From: Streptomyces reniochalinae | GTDB taxonomy: Bacteria; Actinomycetota; Actinomycetes; Streptomycetales; Streptomycetaceae | Assembly: GCF_003323735.1 (NCBI RefSeq) | Contig: NZ_QOIM01000020.1 | Location: 62,001 to 126,000 of the forward strand | Reading direction: 5' to 3' | DNA length: 64,000 nucleotides | Shown here: positions 50,178 through 59,176 of the stretch, one piece after another | How positions within the stretch are numbered: position 1 is the first letter of the stretch | Layout: each line of letters starts with the position of its first letter | Notes under the pieces: model-generated | What the model was told of the DNA's origin: nothing | Seen by the model: the letters and a program-made list of their open reading frames with translations, nothing else | Databases searched by the model: none | Translations under genes and position numbers: made by a program

Positions 50178-51932
50178 TCAGCCGTTGACCTTCGAGAAGA
50201 AGTCCCCTATCTGATCGAAGACGTCCTTGGCCGACTGCCAGAAGCTCTTGCCCTGCGCCCACCACTCCGGCACCGGCGTGAAGTTCCAGACCAGCACGCC
50301 CGCCACCACCAGTATGACGATCATGAACAGGCAGCCCTTGAGGCAGCCGAGACCCGGAATCCGCATCGGGTTCGCGCTGCGCTGCCGCGGCTCCCGCTGC
50401 GGCCTGGGCTCACGCGGCGGACGCGGCTCCCGCTGCGGCCTCGGCTCCCGCCGCCGCGACGGCTGCGGCTCGTACCGCTGCGGAGGCTGCTGCGGCTGCT
50501 GCCGGGGCCCCGGGTGCTGCTGCCCGCCGTACTGCTGCGGGGGCTGCTGCCCGTACCCCTGCTGCCCGTACCCCTGCTGGCCATAGCCCTGCTGCCCGTA
50601 CGGGGGCGGCTGCGGGGCTTGGCGCTGCGGACGGCGGCGCAGCGGATCCAAGCTCGGATCCAGCGGCTGGAACTGCGTCTGCTCGTTGCGGTCCCGCGCG
50701 GCGCGCAGCTGGTTCTCCCACGGGTGCGGCCCGTCCTGCTGCGGCGACTGCCCCTGCGGGGGGCCGCCGGGGACGGGGGGCATCACCTGCGTCGGATCGG
50801 CGTTGGGTCCCTGGCCCTGCTGCCCCGGGCCGCCGGGGCCGCCCGTCTGCGGCATGCCCGTCTGCGGCATCACGTTCGTCTCCGCCGACGGGTCGTACTG
50901 CCCGCCGGCCCCCGCACCGGAGCCCGCGCCGTGCGGAAGGACCTGCGTCGGGTCGGAGTCGCCCGCGCCCGCCCCCGGGGCGCCCCCGGCGAGCGTGCCG
51001 GACTCCGGCACCGGCGCGGGCGTCGGGTCGGGCACCAGCAGCGCACCCACACCCAGCGCGGCCCCGGCCGCCTGCGGAGTGGCCTGGGCACCGATACCGT
51101 CGGCGACCGTCCGCAGCCCCCGGGCGAGATTCACGGCACTGGGCCGCTCGTCCGGGTTCTTGCGCAGACAGCGCTCGATGACCGTCCACAGCGGATTCGG
51201 AATGTTCGCGGGCCGCTCGGGATCCTGCGCCAGATGCTGGTGCAGCACCGCGAGCGCGTTGTCACCGCTGAACGGCGGACGCCCGGTGACCAGCTCGTAC
51301 AGCACGATCCCCGCGCCGTAGACGTCCACAGCCGACGTCTGCGGCCTGCCCTCGGCCGACTCGGGCGCCACATAGGCCGGGGTGCCGACGAACTCCTGGG
51401 TACGGGTCAGCCCCGGCGAGTCCGCCAGGCGCGCGATACCGAAGTCGGTCAGCATCGGGCGCATGCCGTTCTCGTCCTCGGTGAGCAGCACGTTCGCGGG
51501 CTTGAGATCCCGGTGCACCACCCCGTCCGCATGGCTCGCCGCCAGCGCGTCGGCCACCTGCGCGGTGACCAGACACGCCGCGACGGGCGAGAACGGGCCG
51601 TTCTCGCGCAGATAGCGATGCAGGTCAGGGCCCTCGATGAGATCCATCACGAGCGCCAGAAGATCGCCCTCGACCACGAGATCGCGGGTTCTGACGATGT
51701 TGTGGTGCGTCAGCCGCAGGAGGACGGAGCGCTCCCGCAGGAACCGCATCACCACGTCCGGGTCGCCCGCCAGCTCCTCCTTGAGGACCTTGATCGCGAC
51801 GGTCTCGCCGGGCTGCCCGGCCACCGCCGCCTCGGAGCCCGCCGTCTCACGCTGGCGGGCCCGCCAGACGGTGCCCGTGGCGCCGCGCCCCAGCGGCTCT
51901 TCGAGCAGGTACTTGCTGCCTACCGGCCGCAC
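50178..51932 (-). CDS. pkaA: Ser/Thr protein kinase PkaA-like
   Basis: 584 residues from GTG 51932 with AGGGAG upstream. Kinase motifs: PLGRGATGTVWRA, IKVLKEEL, HRDLKPANVLL, DFGIARL, PAYVAPES. The juxtamembrane linker of about 240 residues is Pro/Gln/Gly-rich with DPTQVMPP motifs and an exact tandem GYGQQ repeat (about 50550-50600), then an Arg/Pro-rich run (RREPRPQREPRPPREP). A membrane helix, CLFMIVILVVAGVLVW, precedes a 35-residue external tail. DPTQV-type Thr motifs resemble FHA-binding autophosphorylation sites, and an FHA protein is encoded next door. Confidence 0.9.
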   Translation of the reverse strand: MRPVGSKYLLEEPLGRGATGTVWRARQRETAGSEAAVAGQPGETVAIKVLKEELAGDPDVVMRFLRERSVLLRLTHHNIVRTRDLVVEGDLLALVMDLIEGPDLHRYLRENGPFSPVAACLVTAQVADALAASHADGVVHRDLKPANVLLTEDENGMRPMLTDFGIARLADSPGLTRTQEFVGTPAYVAPESAEGRPQTSAVDVYGAGIVLYELVTGRPPFSGDNALAVLHQHLAQDPERPANIPNPLWTVIERCLRKNPDERPSAVNLARGLRTVADGIGAQATPQAAGAALGVGALLVPDPTPAPVPESGTLAGGAPGAGAGDSDPTQVLPHGAGSGAGAGGQYDPSAETNVMPQTGMPQTGGPGGPGQQGQGPNADPTQVMPPVPGGPPQGQSPQQDGPHPWENQLRAARDRNEQTQFQPLDPSLDPLRRRPQRQAPQPPPYGQQGYGQQGYGQQGYGQQPPQQYGGQQHPGPRQQPQQPPQRYEPQPSRRREPRPQREPRPPREPRPQREPRQRSANPMRIPGLGCLKGCLFMIVILVVAGVLVWNFTPVPEWWAQGKSFWQSAKDVFDQIGDFFSKVNG

Positions 51933-52542
51933 GTCATGCGCTCCCTGGTCTCGTACTGCTGTCCCGCCCACAATAGTGCCGCCCCGCAAGGCGGTGCCGG
52001 GCCCGCGGACCTCCCCCCGCACAGACCCGCACCCCGCGGCACCGAGGCGCCCGGCGGCTCCCTGCTGAGACGCACCGGGCAGGGCGATGGTTGCGGCGCC
52101 ACCCACACCCGGACAAGATCGTTCCGCCCGCCCTGATCATGAGGTGGCCAGGACGGGCCCCGCTGTCGGCGGCAAGTGCGAGTATGCATGCGAGAACCAG
52201 CCGCAACGCAGCGCAGACACACGATGCGGAACGGCACGACGAACCGGACCACGGACCGCGCACGGCAACACGGCGAACGCTGCCCCGCCGTGCGCCGGAC
52301 CGCACACGGCGACACGGCGGACCGGGCGACGGACGGCGCGGCAGGACGGAGAACGGAAGAAGCGGAAGAACGGGCGGCGCGGCGGACCGCGGGCAGGACG
52401 CGGGGACGGACGGTGCCGCGAAGGGTGTCGCGGACCGCGGACAGAAGCGGTACGGACAACGGACAGAATGACGCGGGCCAACCGCGGGCAGGACGACGCG
52501 GACGGACCGCGGACAGGAAGCGGACGGGACCTGGAGGGGCAG
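51933..52542. other. Divergent pkaA/FHA-FtsK region with degenerate repeats
   Basis: About 610 bp. The first 200 bp hold the pkaA promoter region. From about 52240 to 52530 the sequence is made of repeated accgcggacagg, gcggcaggacgg and gaacgg-type units. Open frames run through it on the plus strand but lack family resemblance. A good GGAGGGG site at 52532 serves ATG 52543. Confidence 0.55.
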
Positions 52543-55500
52543 ATGCAGATCCGGCTGACTGTCGCCCTGGCGCCACGCGGCGCACGCAGCGCGGGAGGCT
52601 CGGGCGGCACGGCGGGCGCCGGTGGTTCAGGCACACCGCAGACCCACCCCGTCGGGTCTGCGAACGTGCTGGTCACCGCCCCGGCCGGCACGGTGCTCTC
52701 CGCGGTGACGGGGGCCCTGGCGACCTCGACGGCGGCGGCGCTGGCCGGCGCGGAGTCTCCGGGCGACACGGGCGCCTCGGGCGTCACCGGCACCTCGGGG
52801 TCCACGAGCGCTTCCGGCGCCCCGCGCGCCACGGGGCACGAGCCTGCGGCCGGGGGCGGTAAGTCCGGGAGCGAGGATGGGCCGCAGGAACCCGTCGTCG
52901 TCTACGCCGGCACCCGGCGGCTCGACCCGCACCGCCAGATCATCGGCGAGCCGCCCCTGCTGGACGGCGCGCTCGTCTCGCTCCACGCGCCGGTCGCGCC
53001 CGCCACCCTCCCCGCGCACGGCGCCGCCCTCACGGCCCTGCGGGCGTACGGTTCGGCCAAGGCCAGGCTGCACGTCGTGGCGGGGCCCGACGCGGGCGGC
53101 ATCCACCTCCTCCAGGGCGGCAAGGTCCTGCTGGGACGCTCGGCCGAGGCGGACGTCCCCCTGGACGACCCGGACGTCTCCCGGCTGCACTGCGCGGTGA
53201 CGGTCACCGACGGTGGCACGGTCACCGTCACCGACCTCGGCTCCACCAACGGCACCACCCTCGACGGCGCACCGGTCGGCTCCCAGCCGGCCCTCTTCCC
53301 TCCCGGCGCGACACTCCGCCTCGGTGAGACGTCCCTGCGGCTGGAGGCGGCGGGCTCCGGCGCGCCCGCCGAGCAGAGCAGCGCCGCGGCCATGCCCCCG
53401 CTCGCGCTGCCCACCGTCCCCGACGGGGAAGGCAGGCTCCGCCTGGCGCGCCAGGAGGACGCCGCCTCCCCCTCAGACCCCGGCACGTCAGGCCCCGGCA
53501 CGCGGGCCGATCCCCTCCCCGCCACGGGTCCGTACGGGAGCACTGCCGGTCCATACGGGACCGCCGGTCCGAGCGGGGAGGCGAGCGGACAGCGCGGCGG
53601 CGGGTTCGGGCACGAGGCGGCCGAGCGGGGCCCCGACGGGCACGCGTACGCGCCGAGGCCCTTCCCCGGTGGCGACGCCCGTGCCGGTGCCGAGGAGACC
53701 CATGGTTTCGGTCTCGCCTCCCCGCCACCGCTCGGAGCGCGGGACGCGGGCGCTCGGAAGGGCAAGGGGCTCGGCGCCTGGGCGCGCCGGTTCGCGGGCG
53801 GCCGCGCGGAGCCGGCCCAGGGCGCCGGTCCGAGCGAGGCCGGGGCCGCGGGCGGCCCCTCCCTCGTCAGTGAGCCGCCGCCCGCGTCAGATCCCGGAGG
53901 CCGGCCAAGCGGGCCCACCCGCTACGGCTCCGGCACCGCCGACGGTCTCGCCGCGCACCCGCAGGAGCCGGGCGCGTGGGACACGGCAGGGCCCAGGCTC
54001 ACGCCGCACGAGTGGGAGGCACGCTGGCCGGACCCGGCAGCGGTGCTGCTGAACGCGCTGGGCCCGGGGCCCCGGCTGTGGGAGCGCGCCCCGGGCCACC
54101 CCGACGCCCTGACGGTGCGCCTCGGCGTCACCCACCGCAGCGGCGGACACGGCGACCCCGTCACCGTGGATCTGCGGCAGGCGGGATCCCTCGGGCTGGC
54201 AGGACCGCGGGCGCGGCTCGCCGGGCTGACCCGTGCGGTGCTCGCCCAGTTGGCGGCCCTGCACGGGCCGAGCGCCCTGGAGATCGTTCTGCTGTCCGCT
54301 GACCGTACGCGCGGCGCCGAGGTCCGTCGGCAGGAGTGGTCGTGGCTGGGCTGGCTGCCGCACCTGCGCCCGGCGCACGGCCAGGACTGCGGCCTGCTGA
54401 CGGCGTACGACCGTGAACAGGCGGCTGCACGCACGGCCGAGCTCATCCGGCGCCTCGACACGCACGGCACCGCACCCGCTGTTCCGGTCGCCCCTCAAGC
54501 CGCCGCCCATGAGACCGCCGAGGCGGCCGCCCACCGCGGTGGCGGTCTGCCCGGCGGCGTGGCGCGGGGAGGCGGTGCGGCGTCGTCCCGCGGCGCCCGG
54601 GTGGGTCCCGCCGTCGTCGTGGTGGTGGACGGGGATCCGGGCTCGGCGGCTCTGCGCGCGAGTGTGGAGCGGCTGGCGCGGGAGGGCGCGGCTGCGGGCA
54701 TCCACCTGATCTGCCTCGCCGAGACACCGGCGGCCAGTCCCTCGTCGCCGGTGACGGCCACGGTCGAGGCGGCGAACGCGGTGTGCCCGGTCTTTCCCGA
54801 GTGCGGCACGGTCGCGCTGCTGAGCGGCGACGTCGCCACGGCCGTCCGTGTCCTGCACCGCGCGCCCGGCCGCCCCGATCCGACGGGGCACCCGGGTCAC
54901 TCAGACCACTCAGACCACCCGGGCCACCCCGGAGCACCGGACCGCACGGCGGCGTCCGTTGGCGCCGGTGCGTCCGGTCACTCCGGCCCGGCGGCGGGCG
55001 GTACGAGCGCTCCCGTCGCGACCGTCGACGCGGTCTCACTCGCCTGGGCCGAACGGTTCGCGCGCGCACTGGCCCCCCTGAGGGAACCGGACGACGCGGC
55101 GGCCCGCGCGGGGCTCACCCGGCCCACCGTGACCCTGCCCGAACAGTGCCGGCTGCTGGACGAGCTGGGCCTGGCCCGCGCCACCCCCGCCGCGCTCCTG
55201 GCCCGCTGGTCGGAACGGCTCGGCGCCCCCACGGGACGGGCCCCTCTCGTCTTCGGCGCGGGCCCTCACGGCCCCCTGGAGGCCGACCTCGCCCACCTCG
55301 GCGACCGGGCGGAAGCGGCGAACGACCGGGCGGCGCCCGCCGAGACAGCGGCAGCGACATCGACAGCGGCCGCGCAGGCGGCGGAGGCCGGTGTGGAAGC
55401 CGCCTCCGCGGGAGGACACGCTCTGATCAGCGGAGCCTCCGGGTCCGGGAAGACGGAGCTGCTGCGCTCGCTGTCGGCCTCGCTCGCCGCCGGGGAGCGG

Positions 55501-57069
55501 CCCGACAGGCTCGCTCTCGTCCTCGTGGACGGCGCGGGAACCGGCTCAGGAGAGGGCCTGCGCGCCTGCACTGACCTGCCCCACGTCACCGAACACCTGG
55601 TGGCGGGCGATCCGGTGCGCATGCGGCAGTTCGCACAGGCGCTGAGCGCCGAGGTGAAGCGGCGCGCGGAGCTGATCGGGGACGGCAGCAGCTACGACGA
55701 GTACGTGCGGCTGGCCGCCGGGCCCGGCGGCCGTGTGGTGGCCCCGCGCCAGGCGCCCGAACGGGAGGCGACACCCGCCGCCGGTGCGGGCACCCGCGCC
55801 GGGTCGGCATCCGCCCCCGTGACCGCCTCCTCGGGCGCGATGTCCTCGGGCGGGGCCTCCTCGGGTGGGACCTCCTCCGCAGGGACGGGTTCTCGGGTGG
55901 GGACGGGTTCCTCCGCAGGGACGGCTTCTCCCGCAGGGACGGCTTCTCCCGCCGGGTCAGCGTCCTCCACCGGAGCCGAGGTGCAGGTGCCGGCCCCGGC
56001 TCAGGCGCCGGACGAGCGGGCGGCGGTGGCCGCCGGGCAGCCCGCCCGGCAGGGCCAGGGCTTCGGACCGCGCGGATCCGGAGGCGGGCAGGGCGGCGGC
56101 TCAGCCGAAGGTGCGGGCGGCTTCGGGGGCTCCGGCGGGGCGCCCGGTGCGTACGCCGACCCCCACTCGTCCGCCGAGAGGTCCGGCAGGCGGCGGGAGA
56201 CGCTTCCGTCCCAGGCCGCGCAGTCGCCGGAGCCGACCGAGGGAGCCGGCGACACCCCGACAGGTGGCGCCTCCCGCGCGGGCACTCCGACCCCGGCCGG
56301 CAGCCACCCCGGCGGCCGGATCACCAGCAGCGAGACCACCGGCGGACAGCCAGACCGCGCCGGTGGCGAGTCGGCGGGTGCGGTGGAACCGGACCGGACA
56401 CAGCGCACCCTGCGACTGCGTCAGGCGAGCGGCGAACGGGGAGGCGGCGCAGAGCGGGCCGGGGCGTCGGAGGCGGCGAGCGCGCTCGCCTCTCCCTCGC
56501 CGCTGGGGCCCAACGGCGTACCGCCCCGTCTCGTCGTACTCGTCGACGACTTCGACACGCTGGTCGATCCGGCCCTGGGCAACCCCGGCCGTCCCGCGGC
56601 CGGTTCGGTCGTGCGCGCGCTGGAGGCCGTGGCCAGGTCGGGAGCGCGGTTGGGCGTGCACGTCGTCGCCGCGACGGGACGCCCCGACCGGACGGCGGCC
56701 ACCCTCCTCGCCCAACAGGCGGCGCTGCACGCGCGGTTGACCGGTGGCGAGGGCGGGCCCACGGCGGCACCGCCCGGGCGCGGCACTCTGGTGGTCCGAC
56801 GGCCCCGAGGAGGCCGAGGGACCGGAGGCGCCGTGGAAGCCGAGGCCGCCGAACACGGAATCCCCGTCGCCTTCCAGGCGGGGCGGGTGACGGGACGCAT
56901 CCCGCGCACGGCGACGGTCCGGCCGACCGTGGTGCCGTTGGACTGGGCGCGGGCGGGTGATCCGCCCGCGCGGCGGCAGGTGCGTGAGCTCGGCAACGGG
57001 CCGACGGACCTGGCGCTGCTCGCCAGCGCCATGGAGCGCGCCGCCCAGCAGGCGGCCCGCTCACGGTAG
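52543..57069 (+). CDS. FHA domain-containing FtsK/SpoIIIE-like ATPase
   Basis: 1508 residues. Residues 185-265 are an FHA domain (VLLGRSAEADVPLDDPDVSRLHCAV, TDLGSTNGTTLDGAPV). A disordered region follows to about residue 480. The ATPase region has a Walker A, SGASGSGKTELLRSL, near residue 963 and a Walker B, LVVLVDDFDTLVD, near residue 1329, separated by a core and then about 250 residues of Gly/Ser/Ala/Thr-rich linker (1065-1320). FHA-FtsK fusions resemble EssC-type motors of type VII secretion, but no WXG100 genes are nearby. The FHA domain may bind phosphothreonines on PkaA. Confidence 0.87.
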   Translation: MQIRLTVALAPRGARSAGGSGGTAGAGGSGTPQTHPVGSANVLVTAPAGTVLSAVTGALATSTAAALAGAESPGDTGASGVTGTSGSTSASGAPRATGHEPAAGGGKSGSEDGPQEPVVVYAGTRRLDPHRQIIGEPPLLDGALVSLHAPVAPATLPAHGAALTALRAYGSAKARLHVVAGPDAGGIHLLQGGKVLLGRSAEADVPLDDPDVSRLHCAVTVTDGGTVTVTDLGSTNGTTLDGAPVGSQPALFPPGATLRLGETSLRLEAAGSGAPAEQSSAAAMPPLALPTVPDGEGRLRLARQEDAASPSDPGTSGPGTRADPLPATGPYGSTAGPYGTAGPSGEASGQRGGGFGHEAAERGPDGHAYAPRPFPGGDARAGAEETHGFGLASPPPLGARDAGARKGKGLGAWARRFAGGRAEPAQGAGPSEAGAAGGPSLVSEPPPASDPGGRPSGPTRYGSGTADGLAAHPQEPGAWDTAGPRLTPHEWEARWPDPAAVLLNALGPGPRLWERAPGHPDALTVRLGVTHRSGGHGDPVTVDLRQAGSLGLAGPRARLAGLTRAVLAQLAALHGPSALEIVLLSADRTRGAEVRRQEWSWLGWLPHLRPAHGQDCGLLTAYDREQAAARTAELIRRLDTHGTAPAVPVAPQAAAHETAEAAAHRGGGLPGGVARGGGAASSRGARVGPAVVVVVDGDPGSAALRASVERLAREGAAAGIHLICLAETPAASPSSPVTATVEAANAVCPVFPECGTVALLSGDVATAVRVLHRAPGRPDPTGHPGHSDHSDHPGHPGAPDRTAASVGAGASGHSGPAAGGTSAPVATVDAVSLAWAERFARALAPLREPDDAAARAGLTRPTVTLPEQCRLLDELGLARATPAALLARWSERLGAPTGRAPLVFGAGPHGPLEADLAHLGDRAEAANDRAAPAETAAATSTAAAQAAEAGVEAASAGGHALISGASGSGKTELLRSLSASLAAGERPDRLALVLVDGAGTGSGEGLRACTDLPHVTEHLVAGDPVRMRQFAQALSAEVKRRAELIGDGSSYDEYVRLAAGPGGRVVAPRQAPEREATPAAGAGTRAGSASAPVTASSGAMSSGGASSGGTSSAGTGSRVGTGSSAGTASPAGTASPAGSASSTGAEVQVPAPAQAPDERAAVAAGQPARQGQGFGPRGSGGGQGGGSAEGAGGFGGSGGAPGAYADPHSSAERSGRRRETLPSQAAQSPEPTEGAGDTPTGGASRAGTPTPAGSHPGGRITSSETTGGQPDRAGGESAGAVEPDRTQRTLRLRQASGERGGGAERAGASEAASALASPSPLGPNGVPPRLVVLVDDFDTLVDPALGNPGRPAAGSVVRALEAVARSGARLGVHVVAATGRPDRTAATLLAQQAALHARLTGGEGGPTAAPPGRGTLVVRRPRGGRGTGGAVEAEAAEHGIPVAFQAGRVTGRIPRTATVRPTVVPLDWARAGDPPARRQVRELGNGPTDLALLASAMERAAQQAARSR
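55855..55975 (+). repeat. Tandem 18-bp-type repeat in the FtsK linker
   Basis: Repeats of cttctcccgcagggacgg and relatives encode SSAGTGS / SPAGTAS runs. They lie in the linker between Walker A and Walker B. Confidence 0.6.
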
Positions 57070-57689
57070 CGGCCGGCAGAGGCCACGGGCCGCGGGGCCG
57101 CCCGCGGGCGGGCCCTGCGCCGCGGCCACGTGTGCCCCGCCGGCCCACGGTGAGCGCTGAATGTGCGCGCGCCACGAGCGTTGCGGCGTGCCCTCACAGC
57201 GGTGCTTCCACAGCGGTGCTCCGCTGCCGTGCCCCCACAGTTGTGCTCACAGCAGTGCCGTCGCTGCCATGAGGGCACGGCCGTGCTCGTGCCCGGTGAC
57301 GGGAGGGGCCGGGGCGGGTCCGCCCCGGGGGCGCGCGCCCCCGGGGCGGCGTGGAGGCCGTGCGCCCACCGCGGGGGCTCGGGCGCTGCCTGAGGGAGAG
57401 CGTCCGCTCGCGGCGGCGGAGGGTGCACGCCCTCCGTACGGGTGACTCAACTGCCCCGTGGCTCCCAGGAGTTCGCAGTAGTCGGCGCGTTGCTGGGGGG
57501 CGGCAGGTCACGGACTGATCAAGATACCGGCGGGGGTCCGCACAGTGTTGCCACGGGTACTGATCCGGGCGTACAAACTTCCGCACAGAAAGGTACGGCG
57601 CGGTACCCGCCACGGCTGGCCGCGCCCTGCTCGATTCCCGTTCGGCCGACACGGGACGGGATACATGGGGGAAAGGGACGGCCTGAACC
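57070..57689. other. Intergenic region upstream of the ABC importer
   Basis: About 620 bp. It contains cagcggtgctycc-like short repeats at 57197-57270, a perfect 30-bp palindrome at 57320-57349 and an AT-richer segment at 57515-57600 that may contain the promoter of the binding-protein gene. No coding region is supported. Confidence 0.6.
57320..57349. terminator. Perfect 30-bp GC palindrome
   Basis: Two 15-bp arms with no loop (ccgccccgggggcgc and its complement). It could fold as a terminator for the FtsK-like gene 250 bp upstream, or act as a protein site. Confidence 0.4.
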
Positions 57690-59039
57690 ATGCGTCATAC
57701 GCGTGCTCCACGCACGGCTCTCGCGCTCGTCTCCGTCATCGCCCTCACACTCGCCGCCGCGGGCTGCGCCAAGGAGGACGAGGGAAGCGCGTGGGCGGCT
57801 TCACACGAGCCGACCGTCGACCTCCCCGACCTCCACGGCAAGAAGCTCCAGGTGGCGGCCGTGTGGACCGGTGCGGAGCAGGAGAACTTCCGCAAGGTGC
57901 TGGACGAGTTCGAAAAACGCACAGGCGCGACGGTGGAGTTCGTCCCCACCGGCGACAACGTGGCCACCTACATCGGCTCCAAGATCGAGGGCGGTGCCCC
58001 GCCGGACGTGGCGATGATGCCGCAGGTGGGCGTGTTGCGGCAGTTCGCCGAGAAGGGCTGGCTCAAGCCACTGGGCAAGGAGGCGCTGGCCGAGTCGGAG
58101 AAGAACTTCGGCAAGGGCTGGCGCGACCTCGGCAGCGTCGACGGTAAGCAGTACGGCATCTACTACAAGGCCGCCAACAAGTCCCTGATCTGGTACAACG
58201 CCCAGGCGTTCGCGGACGCCGGGGTGGGAGAGGCCGAGGACTGGGACGCCTTCGTCGAGGACGCGCAGACCCTCTCCGACTCCGGTGTCGACCCGGTGGC
58301 GATCGGCGGCGCCGACGGCTGGGTGCTCACCGACTGGTTCGAGAACATCTACCTCTCCCAGGCGGGCCCCGAGAAGTACGACAAGCTCGCCTCGCACGAC
58401 ATCCCGTGGACGGACCCCTCGGTCACCAAGGCGCTCAGGACGCTGGCCCAGCTGTGGGGCGAGAGCCACCTGCTGGCGGGCGGCAACAAGGGCGCGCTGC
58501 AAACGGCCTTCCCCGACTCGGTCTCCAAGCCGTACGGGAACCTGGCCTCGCCTCAGGCCGCGCTCGTCTTCGAGGCGGACTTCGTGGGCGTCAACATCGC
58601 GACCGACACGAAGGCCCGCATCGGCGAGGACGCACAGGTCTATCCCTTCCCGAAGGTCGGCGCCCAGCCCCCGGTGGTGACCGGCGGCGACGCGGCGGCC
58701 GTACTCAAGGACAGCAAGGGGGCGCAGGCGCTGGCCACGTTCCTGGCGTCCAAGGACGCGGCGGGCATCTGGGCGGCCGAGGACGGTTTCATCTCCCCGA
58801 ACAAGGAGCTGGACCTGTCGGCGTACCCCAACCAGCCGCAGCGGGAGATCGCCAAGGCGCTCATCGGCGCGGGCGACGACTTCCGCTTCGACATGTCCGA
58901 CCAGGCCCCCGCCTCCTTCGGCGGGACCAAGGGCGAGGGCGAGTGGAAGGCCCTCCAGGACTTCCTGGCGCACCCGAAGGACATCAAGGGCACCCAGCGC
59001 GCACTGGAGAAGGCCGCCGCCAAGGCGTACGAGAAGTGA
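57690..59039 (+). CDS. Carbohydrate ABC transporter substrate-binding lipoprotein
   Basis: 449 residues. The signal peptide ends in the lipobox AAAGC (MRHTRAPRTALALVSVIALTLAAAGCAKED). The mature domain is a class I sugar-binding fold: VAAVWTGAEQENFRKVLDEFEKRTGATVEFV, GGAPPDVAMMPQVGVL, YGIYYKAANKSLIWYNAQAF and a GADGWVLTDWFENI segment near the sugar site. It is similar in design to alpha-glucoside binding proteins (AglE). No ATPase gene is adjacent; Streptomyces sugar importers often share the MsiK ATPase. Confidence 0.93.
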   Translation: MRHTRAPRTALALVSVIALTLAAAGCAKEDEGSAWAASHEPTVDLPDLHGKKLQVAAVWTGAEQENFRKVLDEFEKRTGATVEFVPTGDNVATYIGSKIEGGAPPDVAMMPQVGVLRQFAEKGWLKPLGKEALAESEKNFGKGWRDLGSVDGKQYGIYYKAANKSLIWYNAQAFADAGVGEAEDWDAFVEDAQTLSDSGVDPVAIGGADGWVLTDWFENIYLSQAGPEKYDKLASHDIPWTDPSVTKALRTLAQLWGESHLLAGGNKGALQTAFPDSVSKPYGNLASPQAALVFEADFVGVNIATDTKARIGEDAQVYPFPKVGAQPPVVTGGDAAAVLKDSKGAQALATFLASKDAAGIWAAEDGFISPNKELDLSAYPNQPQREIAKALIGAGDDFRFDMSDQAPASFGGTKGEGEWKALQDFLAHPKDIKGTQRALEKAAAKAYEK

Positions 59040-59176
59040 ACCGCGCCGTGACCACACCCGCCGCGACCCGTACCCACCGCGCGCGCTCCACGCTCCGCAC
59101 GTGCCGCAGCACCCGCCGTACGGCTTCCGCGATCTCCACGCCTCACTGACGGACCAGGACAGGGGAGACCACCGTC

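Noticed and set aside
52543..57069. Type VII (ESX) secretion locus
   Set aside because: Only the FHA-FtsK-like ATPase is present. No WXG100, EccB, EccD or mycosin-type genes lie nearby, so a complete ESX system is not supported.
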